A DNA stretch of 64,000 nucleotides, taken from contig NZ_JAIOUP010000011.1 of assembly GCF_019931165.1 (NCBI RefSeq), forward strand, positions 1-64,000, in the 5' to 3' direction. Positions 15,663-24,194 of the stretch are shown piece by piece. The notes below the pieces were generated by a model. It worked only from the letters and a program-made list of their open reading frames with translations. It was not told where the DNA came from and ran no database searches. Numbering within the stretch: the stretch's first letter is position 1; every line of letters begins with the position of its first letter. This stretch comes from Schnuerera sp. xch1. GTDB taxonomy: Bacteria > Bacillota > Clostridia > Tissierellales > Tepidimicrobiaceae. Both the position numbers and the translations under genes were made by a program.

Positions 15663-16217
15663 ATGAATAAAAAATATTTGGTGATAATTGTTTTAATAGT
15701 TATAGTGGCAGTTTCACTTATAGGTAGTTATAATAGTTTAGTAACAAAAGAAGAGAAAGTTAACAGTGCATGGGCACAGGTAGAAAATGTTCTTAAACGT
15801 AGGGCAGATCTAATCCCAAGTTTGGTTAACACGGTACAAGGGTATGCTAGTCATGAAAGTGATGTATTGACTGGAATCACTGAAGCAAGGAGTAGTTTCA
15901 ACGATGCGAACACGCCAGATGAATATGCTGAAGCAAATACAGAATTAAATAGAGCTTTAACTAACTTATATGTAGTAGTTGAAAATTATCCGGAATTAAA
16001 GGCAAATAAAAATTTTTCTGATTTACAATACGAATTAGCTGGTACAGAAAATAGAATCTCAACAGAACGAATGAGATATAATGAAACGGTGCAAGAGTTT
16101 AACACTTCTATTAAAAGGATTCCCACAAATATTATAGCTAATGTATTTGGATTTGAAGAAAAGCAATATTTCGAAATAAATGAAGAAGATGCAGAAGTTC
16201 CAGAAGTAAATTTTTAG
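15663..16217 (+). CDS. lemA: LemA family protein
   Basis: A 184-residue membrane-anchored protein with an N-terminal segment KYLVIIVLIVIVAVSLIGSYN and a long helical outer domain. The LemA hallmarks are NSAWAQVENVLKRRADLIPSLVNTVQGYASHE and the ENRISTERMRYNETVQEFN block near the end. The function is not established; it is often next to TPM-domain proteins, as here. The start has GGAGGTCAATT upstream and the next gene follows with its ribosome site across the lemA stop, so the two form one operon. Confidence 0.88.
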   Translation: MNKKYLVIIVLIVIVAVSLIGSYNSLVTKEEKVNSAWAQVENVLKRRADLIPSLVNTVQGYASHESDVLTGITEARSSFNDANTPDEYAEANTELNRALTNLYVVVENYPELKANKNFSDLQYELAGTENRISTERMRYNETVQEFNTSIKRIPTNIIANVFGFEEKQYFEINEEDAEVPEVNF

Positions 16218-16226
16218 GTGATATAT

Positions 16227-16988
16227 ATGAGAAGAAAAACCTTATTTTTATGTTTGATGTGTATATTAATTATATTGCAAACTAATTTTGGATTAGCAAC
16301 AGATATTAACCTGCCTAGACCTAGTAATTCATTTTATGTTTATGATGAACCGGATATATTAGAAAAGCAAGCAGAGGAATATGTTATTAGAACTGATGAA
16401 GAATTATATAAAAAGTCGGGAGTTCAAATAGTAGTTGCAAGTATAAATTCATTGGAAGGCATGGATATAAGAGAATATGCAGTAAGGTTGTTTGAAAAAT
16501 GGGGTATAGGAAGTGATGAGTATGATAATGGTTTATTGATATTAATAGTACCAGAAAATAGGGAAATTTGGATTGAAGTAGGATACGGATTAGAAGGGAT
16601 ATTGCCTGATAGCAAGGTAGGAAATATAATTGAGAATTCGATGCTTCCTCATTTTAGAGAAAATAATTATTCTGATGGTATAATATCTGGTTTTAATGAA
16701 ATACTCAATGAAGTAGAAAAAGGATATAATATTAATTTAGGAAGAGAAAGAATAAATGAAGATTTATATAATATTAATGGATCCTATTCTAATGCAGGGA
16801 TATTTGATGGTACAAGAAGTATATTAATGATCGTAGGGGTAATAGTATTTCTTTTTATAGATTTCAAGTTCTTTAATGGACTGTTGACATATTTCATATT
16901 ATTTAGAGGTCATAGAAATGGCGGCGGTAGTAGGAATAGAGGTGGAGGTGGAAGATCTGGCGGCGGTGGTGCTGGCGGCAGATGGTAA
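16227..16988 (+). CDS. TPM-domain membrane protein with Gly-rich tail (YgcG-like)
   Basis: A protein of about 253 residues with a signal peptide (RKTLFLCLMCILIILQTNFGLA), an extracytoplasmic TPM domain (residues about 30-170; YDEPDILEKQAEEYVIRTDEELYKKSG, GWGIG- and VGYGLEGILPD-type motifs), a membrane segment near 205-225 and a tail GGGSRNRGGGGRSGGGGAGGRW. This layout is usual for YgcG/TPM proteins linked with LemA. I chose ATG 16227, because a GTG at 16218 is inside the site AGGTGAT. The family is implicated in photosystem repair in plants and envelope functions in bacteria; no catalytic role can be inferred here. Confidence 0.8.
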   Translation: MRRKTLFLCLMCILIILQTNFGLATDINLPRPSNSFYVYDEPDILEKQAEEYVIRTDEELYKKSGVQIVVASINSLEGMDIREYAVRLFEKWGIGSDEYDNGLLILIVPENREIWIEVGYGLEGILPDSKVGNIIENSMLPHFRENNYSDGIISGFNEILNEVEKGYNINLGRERINEDLYNINGSYSNAGIFDGTRSILMIVGVIVFLFIDFKFFNGLLTYFILFRGHRNGGGSRNRGGGGRSGGGGAGGRW

Positions 16989-17003
16989 GAAAGGATGAAC
17001 CAA

Positions 17004-17894
17004 ATGAAGAAATTTATTGTAATAATTATTTCAATAATATTAATAATTACTGGCTGTTCAAAAAGTGAACAGATAAACATTAATAATGGTGAAAGGCCTT
17101 TAGTTTATGTATCTTTTTATCCAATGTACTTTTTAGCAGATGAAATAGGAGGGGATAACATTGAACTGAGAAATGTAACACCAAATGGAGTAGATTCACA
17201 TCACTATGAACCTTCTATGAGTCAGTTAAAAGATATTGAAAAAGCGCAGGTTTTTATATATAATGGTTCTGGTTTTGAAAGTTGGGTGAACAAATTACTA
17301 GGAAACATGATTAATGAAGATATAACTATCAATGCTAGTGATTCAGTAGATTTGATTATGCAAGATGGAAGACCAGATTCCCATATATGGTTAAATCCTA
17401 GTAATATGATTAAAATTGGAGAGAAGATAAAAGAAAAGTTTATATCCTTAGATAGAGAAAATAAAGAAGAATATGAGGAGAATTTTGAAGAATTATCTAA
17501 TAAATTAAAAGAGTTAGATGACAGATTTATTACTGAATTAGAAGAAAGAAAACATAATTCAATAATTGTTTCTCATGCAGCTTTTGCATATATGGCACAA
17601 AGATATGAAATTGAACAAATTCCAGTTACAGGTATTAGTCATGAACAAGAGCCTACCCCTGGAACAATTGCAGATATTATTGAGCTTGTAGAAGATGAAA
17701 ATCATAAATATATTTTTTTAGAGACCTTAGCTAGTCCTAAAACAGTGGAAGTTATAGCTAAAGAAGCAAATTTAAAAACTCTTACATTAAATCCTATAGA
17801 GGGACTAACCAAAAAAGAACAGGAAAATAATGAAGATTATATATCAATAATGGAAAAGAATCTAGAGAATTTAAAGAAGGCTTTGGTGGAATGA
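17004..17894 (+). CDS. Zinc/manganese ABC transporter substrate-binding lipoprotein (ZnuA-like)
   Basis: A 296-residue lipoprotein with a short signal sequence and lipobox ITGCSK. Metal-binding histidines of cluster A-I solute-binding proteins are visible: GVDSHHYEPSMSQLKDIEKA, PDSHIWLNPSN, IIVSHAAFAYMAQRY and a late acidic ligand region LETLAS. It lacks the long His-rich loop of many ZnuA proteins. The gene starts an ABC unit (binding protein, ATPase, permease) with 1-10 base gaps. ATG 17004 has the site AAAGG at a better distance than ATG 16995. Zinc is most likely but manganese cannot be excluded. Confidence 0.85.
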   Translation: MKKFIVIIISIILIITGCSKSEQININNGERPLVYVSFYPMYFLADEIGGDNIELRNVTPNGVDSHHYEPSMSQLKDIEKAQVFIYNGSGFESWVNKLLGNMINEDITINASDSVDLIMQDGRPDSHIWLNPSNMIKIGEKIKEKFISLDRENKEEYEENFEELSNKLKELDDRFITELEERKHNSIIVSHAAFAYMAQRYEIEQIPVTGISHEQEPTPGTIADIIELVEDENHKYIFLETLASPKTVEVIAKEANLKTLTLNPIEGLTKKEQENNEDYISIMEKNLENLKKALVE

Positions 17895-17895
17895 T

Positions 17896-18645
17896 ATGGA
17901 GGAACAAATAGTAAGTGTAGAAAATGCAAGTTTTAGTTACGGAACAAATACCGTATTAGATAATGTTAGTTTAAAGATTAATAAAGGAGATTTTGTAGGA
18001 ATTATAGGACATAATGGTTCGGCAAAGAGCACTCTCTTAAAGCTTATGGTTGGATTACTTAAGCCAGATAAGGGTACTATAAAATTATTTGGTACATCAG
18101 TTGAAAAATTTAAAGATTATAAAAAAATAGGTTATATATCTCAAAATGTAAGAGATTTCAATCAGATGTTTCCAGCAACAGTAGAAGAAGTTGTTTCAAT
18201 TAACCTTTATCATAAAAGAAACTTATTTACTAGATTTAGAAATAAGGACAATGAAAAAATTGAAAAAATTTTAGAAATAGTTGAGATGGATAAGTTTAAA
18301 ACTAGTAAGATTGGGAATCTATCTGGAGGACAAAAACAGAGAGTTTTTATTGCTAGATCTTTAGTTAATAATCCAAAAATACTTTTTATGGATGAACCAC
18401 TTGTAGGGATTGATTTAGAATCTCAGAATAAGTTTTATGATTTATTAAGTAAATTAAACAATGAATATAATATTACCTTGGTCATGATTTCCCATGATGT
18501 AGGAGTTATATCAAAAAAAGTAGACAAGATATTCTGTTTGACGGATGGAAAGGTTTATGTACATGATAAAAATAATGATGTATATATTAATAGACTTAAG
18601 GACATCTATGGTGAAGATGTGAACATGTTATTTCACAAGCATTAG
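17896..18645 (+). CDS. Metal ABC transporter ATPase (ZnuC-like)
   Basis: A 249-residue ABC ATPase. Walker A is GHNGSAKSTLLK, where the usual final glycine before lysine is alanine, a variant I associate with several Firmicutes metal transporters. The signature LSGGQKQRVFIARSL, Walker B ILFMDEPLVGID and the switch histidine in MISHDV are intact, so it should be active. It sits between the binding protein (one base gap) and the permease (ten bases), and energises the uptake of the metal ion bound by the lipoprotein. Confidence 0.88.
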   Translation: MEEQIVSVENASFSYGTNTVLDNVSLKINKGDFVGIIGHNGSAKSTLLKLMVGLLKPDKGTIKLFGTSVEKFKDYKKIGYISQNVRDFNQMFPATVEEVVSINLYHKRNLFTRFRNKDNEKIEKILEIVEMDKFKTSKIGNLSGGQKQRVFIARSLVNNPKILFMDEPLVGIDLESQNKFYDLLSKLNNEYNITLVMISHDVGVISKKVDKIFCLTDGKVYVHDKNNDVYINRLKDIYGEDVNMLFHKH

Positions 18646-18655
18646 GAGGAGGACT

Positions 18656-19444
18656 ATGTTATCTTATGAATTTATGCGAAAATCCTTTATCATGGGAGTT
18701 ATGATTGCATTAATAGCTCCCACTATAGGATATTTCTTAGTACTTAGAAGGCAGTCGGTAATAGGTGATACATTATCTCATGTGGCTCTTTCTGGGGCAG
18801 CTTTTGGAATGATTACTCAGATATACCCTGTATATACTGCAATAATATTTTCGATAACAGCAGCTTTAGGAATAGAAGGACTGAGAAAAAAATATGAGAA
18901 TTATGCTGAAATATCCCTTTCTATAGTATTATCTACAGGAGTTGGTTTAGCTTCTGTTTTAATTAGTTTAGGCAATACGCAAGGGATATTATCATATTTA
19001 TTTGGAAGTTTAGCTTTTGTAACTAATCAAGATATTATTATGGTAGTTGGTTTAGGAGTTATTATTTTAGCTACTATAGTATTCTTATATGATGATATGT
19101 TTTATATAACATTTGATGAAGAAAGTGCATATTTAGCTGGTATTTCGAATAAATTGATTAATATATATTTTTCTATATTAGTAGCTTTGACAGTAGCTAT
19201 ATCGATGAGGATAGTTGGAGTTCTTCTCATTTCGTCTTTGATGGTGTTGCCTGTAGCAGCAAGTTTATTAATTGCAAAAAGTTTTAAGTCAGGTCTTATG
19301 TATTCTATTATGTTTGGAATAATGTCTGTAATAATTGGGTTGATATTATCTTTTTACTTAGATTTAGCGCCAGGGGGTACTATAGTATTATCAGCATTAT
19401 TAATTTTAATAATTATAATTATAGTAGAAAGTATTAAAAAGTAG
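18656..19444 (+). CDS. Metal ABC transporter permease (ZnuB-like)
   Basis: A 262-residue membrane protein with about eight hydrophobic segments. Family motifs are RRQSVIGDTLSHVALSGAAFG and the ISMRIVGVLLISSLMVLPVAASLL coupling region. It is the last gene of the transporter unit and is followed by a terminator. The start has GGAGGAGG upstream. No obvious Zur-type operator is seen before the operon. Confidence 0.88.
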   Translation: MLSYEFMRKSFIMGVMIALIAPTIGYFLVLRRQSVIGDTLSHVALSGAAFGMITQIYPVYTAIIFSITAALGIEGLRKKYENYAEISLSIVLSTGVGLASVLISLGNTQGILSYLFGSLAFVTNQDIIMVVGLGVIILATIVFLYDDMFYITFDEESAYLAGISNKLINIYFSILVALTVAISMRIVGVLLISSLMVLPVAASLLIAKSFKSGLMYSIMFGIMSVIIGLILSFYLDLAPGGTIVLSALLILIIIIIVESIKK

Positions 19445-19459
19445 CAATATTTATGCAAG

Positions 19460-19486
19460 CCAGTGTTAAAACACTGGTTTTTTTTA
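19460..19486 (+). terminator. Rho-independent terminator
   Basis: CCAGTGTT (19460-19467) and AACACTGG (19470-19477) form an 8-bp stem with a two-base spacer, followed by TTTTTTTT. Confidence 0.85.
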
Positions 19487-19540
19487 TTAAGTATGAAGAT
19501 TTATATATTAAACATAAAATATCATTGTATTCTACATAGG

Positions 19541-19555
19541 TGTGTATAATACACA
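19541..19555. promoter_or_regulatory. Candidate operator palindrome before the polyamine regulator
   Basis: TGTGTAT (19541-19547), A, ATACACA (19549-19555) is a perfect 7-bp inverted repeat, 32 bases upstream of the -35 box. It could bind the XRE-cupin protein for autoregulation or a second regulator. Confidence 0.4.
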
Positions 19556-19586
19556 TTTTGAAAGGTAATATATTTAAGAAAATTTA

Positions 19587-19614
19587 TTGATTTTTGGTAT
19601 GTTTTTGCTATAAT
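19587..19614 (+). promoter_or_regulatory. Promoter of the regulator-potABCD operon
   Basis: TTGATT (19587-19592) and a perfect TATAAT (19609-19614) are separated by 16 bases. The regulator starts 75 bases downstream. Confidence 0.6.
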
Positions 19615-19689
19615 GTAATAGTGATAATAGTAGTTTAGTAAATATAAACATAAAGTTTAATATATTCTATAAAATTAAGGAGGATAATT

Positions 19690-20229
19690 GTGGAAATAGG
19701 TAAAAAGATTAAACGCCTCAGAATGCAAAATTCCTTAACACAGGAAGAACTTGCAGCAAGATGTGAATTAACAAAGGGGTTTATTTCACAAGTAGAGAGA
19801 GATCTAACATCTCCATCTATAGCAACTCTTACTGATATCTTAGAGGGATTAGGAACTAATTTAAGGGACTTTTTTAGTGAAATAGAAGATGAAAAACTGG
19901 TTTTCAGTAAGGATGATGTATTTATAACTGAGAATGAGGACTATAAATACACATTAAAATGGATAATACCTAATGCTCAAAAAAACCTTATGGAACCTAT
20001 TCTTGTAGAATTAGAATCAGAGGGAAGAACTAAGGAAGATTTCCCCCATGAGGGAGAAGAGTTTGGATATGTGTTAAAGGGAAATATTTTTATATATTTA
20101 GGAAATGAAAAATATAAAGTAAGAAAAGGCGAAAGTTTTTATTATAGGGCTAATTTTAATCATTATATTTCGAATGCTGGTAAATCAAAAGCTAAAGTTA
20201 TTTGGATAAGTACACCACCAAGTTTCTAA
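19690..20229 (+). CDS. XRE-cupin transcriptional regulator (PuuR-like)
   Basis: A 179-residue regulator with an N-terminal helix-turn-helix (residues 4-60; TQEELAARCELTKGFISQVER) and a C-terminal cupin (residues 105-175; HEGEEFGYVLKGNIFIYLGNEKYKVRKGESFYY). Regulators of this kind control polyamine uptake or catabolism, with the cupin sensing the ligand. It lies 21 bases upstream of potA on the same strand, which supports that role. The start is GTG, with AAGGAGG upstream. A palindrome at 19541-19555 is a possible target. Confidence 0.85.
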   Translation: MEIGKKIKRLRMQNSLTQEELAARCELTKGFISQVERDLTSPSIATLTDILEGLGTNLRDFFSEIEDEKLVFSKDDVFITENEDYKYTLKWIIPNAQKNLMEPILVELESEGRTKEDFPHEGEEFGYVLKGNIFIYLGNEKYKVRKGESFYYRANFNHYISNAGKSKAKVIWISTPPSF

Positions 20230-20250
20230 AATAGTAGAGGGGGTTTGTAA

Positions 20251-21300
20251 ATGAATAAAACTTATATAATAGAATTAGAAAATATTTCTAAAGAATATGA
20301 TGGAATTAGAGTACTTGATAATATAAACTTATATATTAAAAGAAATGAATTTCTAACACTATTAGGCCCCAGTGGATGTGGAAAGACGACAACACTTAGA
20401 ATTATTGGAGGATTTGAACAGCCAACAGAAGGTAAAATAATATTTGAAGGCAAAGATATAACAGAAGTCCCCCCTTATAAAAGACAGATAAATACTGTTT
20501 TTCAAAGATATGCATTATTTCCTCATATGAATGTATTTGAGAATATTGCTTTTGGATTAAATATCAAAAAAGTGTCTCAGAAAGAAATAAACAGTAAAGT
20601 TAAAGAAATATTAAGGTTAGTTAATCTTCAGAGTTTTGAAAATCGTTCTATTGAATCGTTGAGCGGAGGACAGCAGCAAAGAGTCGCTATAGCAAGAGCT
20701 TTAGTCAATGAACCTGAAGTTTTACTTCTTGACGAACCCTTAGGTGCATTAGATTTGAAACTTAGAAAGGAAATGCAAATTGAGTTAAAGAATATGCAGA
20801 AAAGAGTTGGAATTACCTTCATATACGTAACTCATGATCAAGAAGAAGCGCTTACTATGTCTGATAGCATAGTAGTAATGGATAAAGGAGTGGTTCAACA
20901 AATTGGTACTCCTGTTGATATATATAATGAACCAAAAAATAGATTTGTAGCTCAATTTATAGGTGATAGTAATATCATTAATGGAATAATGCTTGAAGAT
21001 TTTAAGGTTGAATTTGCTGGGAAAGTATTTGATTGTGTAGATAAGGGATTTGATAAAAATGAAAGCGTAGAAGTAGTTATTAGACCAGAGGATTTAGAAA
21101 TTACCATTCAAGAAAAAGGACAGTTAAAAGGTATTGTAACTTCGATTACTTTTAAAGGAGTTCATTATGAAATGATAGTTAATGATGGGACTATTGATTG
21201 GAAAATTCATTCTACTATCATGAAATCAGTAGGAACAAAAATTGGTATGATAGTAGCACCTGAAAATATTCATGTAATGAAGAAGGTGACAAGAGAATGA
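20251..21300 (+). CDS. potA: Spermidine/putrescine ABC transporter ATPase PotA
   Basis: A 349-residue ABC ATPase with Walker [13 protein letters not shown], signature [15 protein letters not shown], Walker [13 protein letters not shown] and H-loop [14 protein letters not shown]. The C-terminal part (from about 240) has the TOBE regulatory domain, including [10 protein letters not shown]. It forms the cytoplasmic engine of a PotABCD importer. Translation is coupled to potB through an overlapping ATGA. Confidence 0.92.
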   Translation: MNKTYIIELENISKEYDGIRVLDNINLYIKRNEFLTLLGPSGCGKTTTLRIIGGFEQPTEGKIIFEGKDITEVPPYKRQINTVFQRYALFPHMNVFENIAFGLNIKKVSQKEINSKVKEILRLVNLQSFENRSIESLSGGQQQRVAIARALVNEPEVLLLDEPLGALDLKLRKEMQIELKNMQKRVGITFIYVTHDQEEALTMSDSIVVMDKGVVQQIGTPVDIYNEPKNRFVAQFIGDSNIINGIMLEDFKVEFAGKVFDCVDKGFDKNESVEVVIRPEDLEITIQEKGQLKGIVTSITFKGVHYEMIVNDGTIDWKIHSTIMKSVGTKIGMIVAPENIHVMKKVTRE

Positions 21301-22130
21301 AAATGAAATGGACTTCCTATCCATATTTGCTTTGGATAATAATTTTTATATTAGTCCCATTAGTTCTAGTTTTATTGTATGCAATTACTGCAACAGAAGA
21401 ACATATAAGTAATCTTGAATTTACTTTAGATAATTTTAATAGATTTTTAGATCCTAAGTATTTTGATGTATTATGGGTATCTGTGAAATTAGCCTTACAA
21501 TCCACTGTAATGACTTTAATACTAGGATATCCGATTGCTATATTAATTGCTAAAGAAAAACCTTCAAAAAGAAATATTTTGATTTCCCTATTTATAATAC
21601 CTATGTGGATGAATTTTTTATTAAGGACTTATGCTTGGTTAACTTTATTAGGTAAAAATGGAATTATTAATTTCATAATTTCACAATTAGGTTTTGGACC
21701 ACTCGATTTATTATATAATGATGGAGCGGTATTATTAGGAATGGTATATAACTTTTTGCCCTTTATGATATTACCAATATATTCAGTATTAGTTAAGATA
21801 GATAATAGTTTAATGGAATCTGCAGAAGATTTAGGGGCCAATAAGTTCCAGGTATTTACTAAAATAACTTTGCCATTAAGTATACCTGGAATAATAACTG
21901 GGATTACCATGGTGTTTATGCCTGCTGTAAGTACATTTGTAATCTCAAGACTTCTAGGTGGAGGACAATATATGCTTATTGGAAATCTAGTTGAACAGCA
22001 ATTTTTATGGGTTGGAGATTGGCATTTTGGATCAGCAATCTCAATAATAATGATGATCTTTATACTATTGACTATGGCTATTACTGCTAAATTTGATACA
22101 CAAAAGAAGGGGAGTAGAGGATTATGGTAG
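21297..22130 (+). CDS. potB: Spermidine/putrescine ABC transporter permease PotB
   Basis: A 277-residue integral membrane protein with six hydrophobic segments and the EAA-type coupling motif [27 protein letters not shown]. This is the inner-membrane channel subunit that docks with PotA. It overlaps potA by four bases and potC by seven. An in-frame ATG two codons further in is an alternative start. Confidence 0.9.
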   Translation: MKMKWTSYPYLLWIIIFILVPLVLVLLYAITATEEHISNLEFTLDNFNRFLDPKYFDVLWVSVKLALQSTVMTLILGYPIAILIAKEKPSKRNILISLFIIPMWMNFLLRTYAWLTLLGKNGIINFIISQLGFGPLDLLYNDGAVLLGMVYNFLPFMILPIYSVLVKIDNSLMESAEDLGANKFQVFTKITLPLSIPGIITGITMVFMPAVSTFVISRLLGGGQYMLIGNLVEQQFLWVGDWHFGSAISIIMMIFILLTMAITAKFDTQKKGSRGLW

Positions 22131-22921
22131 GCAAAATTTTAAAGAGATTATATATTATTTTAATGTTTTTATTCCTCTATGCTCCTATTATAGTGCTTAT
22201 TATATTCTCCTTCAATGAATCAAAGTCTAGAGGGACGTGGAGTGGATTCACATTAAAGTGGTATATTGAGCTTTTTAGAGATGCGGAAGTTTTAAAGGCT
22301 TTATATTATACTGTGATAATTGCCCTATCAGCATCTATAATATCAACAATCATAGGTACTTTTGCAGCTATAGGAATATATGATATGTGTGGTATAAATA
22401 AAAAGATAGTATTGAATTTGAATTATCTACCAGTGATAAATCCAGATATTGTTACTGCAGTATCATTAATGACATTGTTTAGATTTTTAAGGTTAGAATT
22501 TGGATTTGTTACAATGCTTTTATCCCACATAACATTTTGTATTCCATATGTGATACTTTCTGTATTACCAAAATTACAACAGATGAACAAACATTTAGCG
22601 GAAGCAGCTATGGATTTAGGTGCTACCCCTATGTATGCAATGAAAAAGGTAGTAATTCCAGAAATAATTCCAGGAATAATTACAGGGGCATTAATGGCAT
22701 TCACTCTTTCTATTGATGATTTTGTTATCAGCTTTTTCAACAAAGGAGCAGGGATTACAAATTTAAGTATTACAATTTTCTCCATGGCAAGGAGGGGAAT
22801 TAATCCAGTAATAAATGCTCTATCTACATTAATGTTTACTGGTTTATTAATTCTATTATTAGTAATAAATAAAAGATCAACAAAAAATTTAAACAAAGAG
22901 GTGAAATTATATGAAAAGTAA
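22124..22921 (+). CDS. potC: Spermidine/putrescine ABC transporter permease PotC
   Basis: A 265-residue permease with six hydrophobic segments and the coupling motif LAEAAMDLGATPMYAMKKVVIPEIIPGI. It has the LSIDDFVISFF segment common in PotC. It pairs with PotB to make the channel. It overlaps potB and potD. Confidence 0.9.
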   Translation: MVGKILKRLYIILMFLFLYAPIIVLIIFSFNESKSRGTWSGFTLKWYIELFRDAEVLKALYYTVIIALSASIISTIIGTFAAIGIYDMCGINKKIVLNLNYLPVINPDIVTAVSLMTLFRFLRLEFGFVTMLLSHITFCIPYVILSVLPKLQQMNKHLAEAAMDLGATPMYAMKKVVIPEIIPGIITGALMAFTLSIDDFVISFFNKGAGITNLSITIFSMARRGINPVINALSTLMFTGLLILLLVINKRSTKNLNKEVKLYEK

Positions 22922-23954
22922 TATGAAAACTTTATTGCTTATGAGTTTAGTCTTTATAATTGGTTTTTCTATAACTGGTTGCAATGATAAACCTACTCTT
23001 AATGTATACAACTGGGGTGATTATATAGATACAGATTTGATTACAGAATTTGAAGATGAGTTTGGTGTAAGTGTAAATTATGATAAATTTGCTACTAATG
23101 AAGATATGTATGTAAGTATAGCAAAAGGAGGAACCAGTTATGATGTGGCTTTTCCTTCGGATTATATGATAGAACGAATGATAGAAGAAGATTTATTAGT
23201 AAAAATTAATAAAGATAATATACCAAACATGAAATATATAGATAATAAATTTTTGAATTTGAGTTTTGATCCAAATAATGATTATTCGGTACCATATATG
23301 TGGGGAACATTTGGGATTATATACAATAAAGCCATGGTAGATGATGCGGTTGATAGCTGGGATATTCTTTGGGATCAAAAATATAAGGGACAAATTCTAA
23401 TGTTAGATAGTCAGAGAGATTCTATTGGAGTTGCTTTAAAAAAATTGGGGTACTCTATGAATACAGAAAACATTGACGAATTACAGGAAGCAAAAGAAGA
23501 ACTGGTAAAACAAAAACCATTAGTATATGCATATGTAGGAGATGAAGTAAAAGAATTAATGGTAGGAGAAGAGGCAGCTTTAGCAGTTGTATGGTCTGGA
23601 GATGCAGTTACTATGATAAATGAGAATAAAAATTTAGAATATGTAATACCAAAAGAAGGAACAAATATCTGGTTTGATAATATGGTTATTCCTAAGAATG
23701 CTAAAAACAAAGAATTAGCTGAAGAATTCATTAATTTTTTAAATAGACCCGAGATAGCTGCTAGAAACACTGAATATATAGGTTATTCTACTCCAAATAC
23801 TGCTGCTAAAGAATTATTACCTAAGGAAGTAATAAATGATAAAGTTGCATATCCGTCTGATGAAGAATTAGAAAATACAGAAGTATTTCTAGATCTTAAA
23901 GATATGTTAAAAGTTTATGATGAATTATGGTTGGAAATTAAATCCCATAGATAG
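22911..23954 (+). CDS. potD: Spermidine/putrescine-binding lipoprotein PotD
   Basis: A 347-residue lipoprotein with signal peptide and lipobox SITGCNDK. The mature protein begins LNVYNWGDYIDTDLITEFEDEFG, the diagnostic start of PotD/PotF-type polyamine receptors, and contains the VPYMWGTFGIIYN hinge. It binds polyamines outside the membrane and delivers them to PotBC. The start has GAGGTGAAATT upstream. A terminator follows. Confidence 0.92.
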   Translation: MKSNMKTLLLMSLVFIIGFSITGCNDKPTLNVYNWGDYIDTDLITEFEDEFGVSVNYDKFATNEDMYVSIAKGGTSYDVAFPSDYMIERMIEEDLLVKINKDNIPNMKYIDNKFLNLSFDPNNDYSVPYMWGTFGIIYNKAMVDDAVDSWDILWDQKYKGQILMLDSQRDSIGVALKKLGYSMNTENIDELQEAKEELVKQKPLVYAYVGDEVKELMVGEEAALAVVWSGDAVTMINENKNLEYVIPKEGTNIWFDNMVIPKNAKNKELAEEFINFLNRPEIAARNTEYIGYSTPNTAAKELLPKEVINDKVAYPSDEELENTEVFLDLKDMLKVYDELWLEIKSHR

Positions 23955-23961
23955 ATTAAAT

Positions 23962-24004
23962 AAAAAAGTAAAAGTGTGATAAAATTATCACACTTTTACT
24001 TTAA
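23962..24004. terminator. Bidirectional terminator between potD and the pro-peptide gene
   Basis: AAAGTAAAAGTGTGATAA (23965-23982) and TTATCACACTTTTACTTT (23985-24002) form an 18-bp stem. The minus-strand side is followed by TTTTTT, the plus-strand side by a weaker T-rich run, so it suits the minus-strand regulator/peptide operon best and also potD. Confidence 0.75.
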
Positions 24005-24053
24005 TACTTTGTTAGGTAACTTACTAGATTTTACAATTAGAATTTCTGAACTA

Positions 24054-24194
24054 TTAGATTTCTAGAGTTTGAACTATAGAATCTCTTATTGGTAGTGGTG
24101 GTGCACAATTACTACCTGCAATTGCCACAGTGCTTAAGCTTGTAATAATAGTTATGATTGTTAATAGGATAATTAATTTTTTCTTAATCTTCAT
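24054..24194 (-). CDS. Secreted 46-residue pro-peptide, probable quorum-sensing signal precursor
   Basis: This small gene follows and overlaps the HTH-TPR regulator by 11 bases and has a strong site GGAGGGTAGTAAAG before its ATG. The product MKIKKKLIILLTIITIITSL continues STVAIA and then GSNCAPPLPIRDSIVQTLEI. It has a basic N-terminus, a hydrophobic core, and a signal peptidase site after AIA; the exported remainder is about 20 residues. RRNPP systems (Rap-Phr, PlcR-PapR, NprR-NprX and clostridial Qsr-Qsp) encode exactly such precursors just downstream of their receptors, and the active peptide is a 5-10 residue piece re-imported by an oligopeptide permease. No similar precursor is recognised by me, so the signal sequence would be new. 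Confidence 0.7.
   Translation of the reverse strand: MKIKKKLIILLTIITIITSLSTVAIAGSNCAPPLPIRDSIVQTLEI

Noticed and set aside
17896-18645. ZnuC-like ATPase as inactive because Walker A has Ala in place of Gly
   Set aside because: The lysine and serine are intact, other motifs are perfect, and this variant occurs in related metal transporters.
22423-22896. 157-residue minus-strand frame within potC
   Set aside because: It is a shadow of potC: potC has membrane-protein features, a ribosome site and operon context, while the opposite frame has no start site or family.
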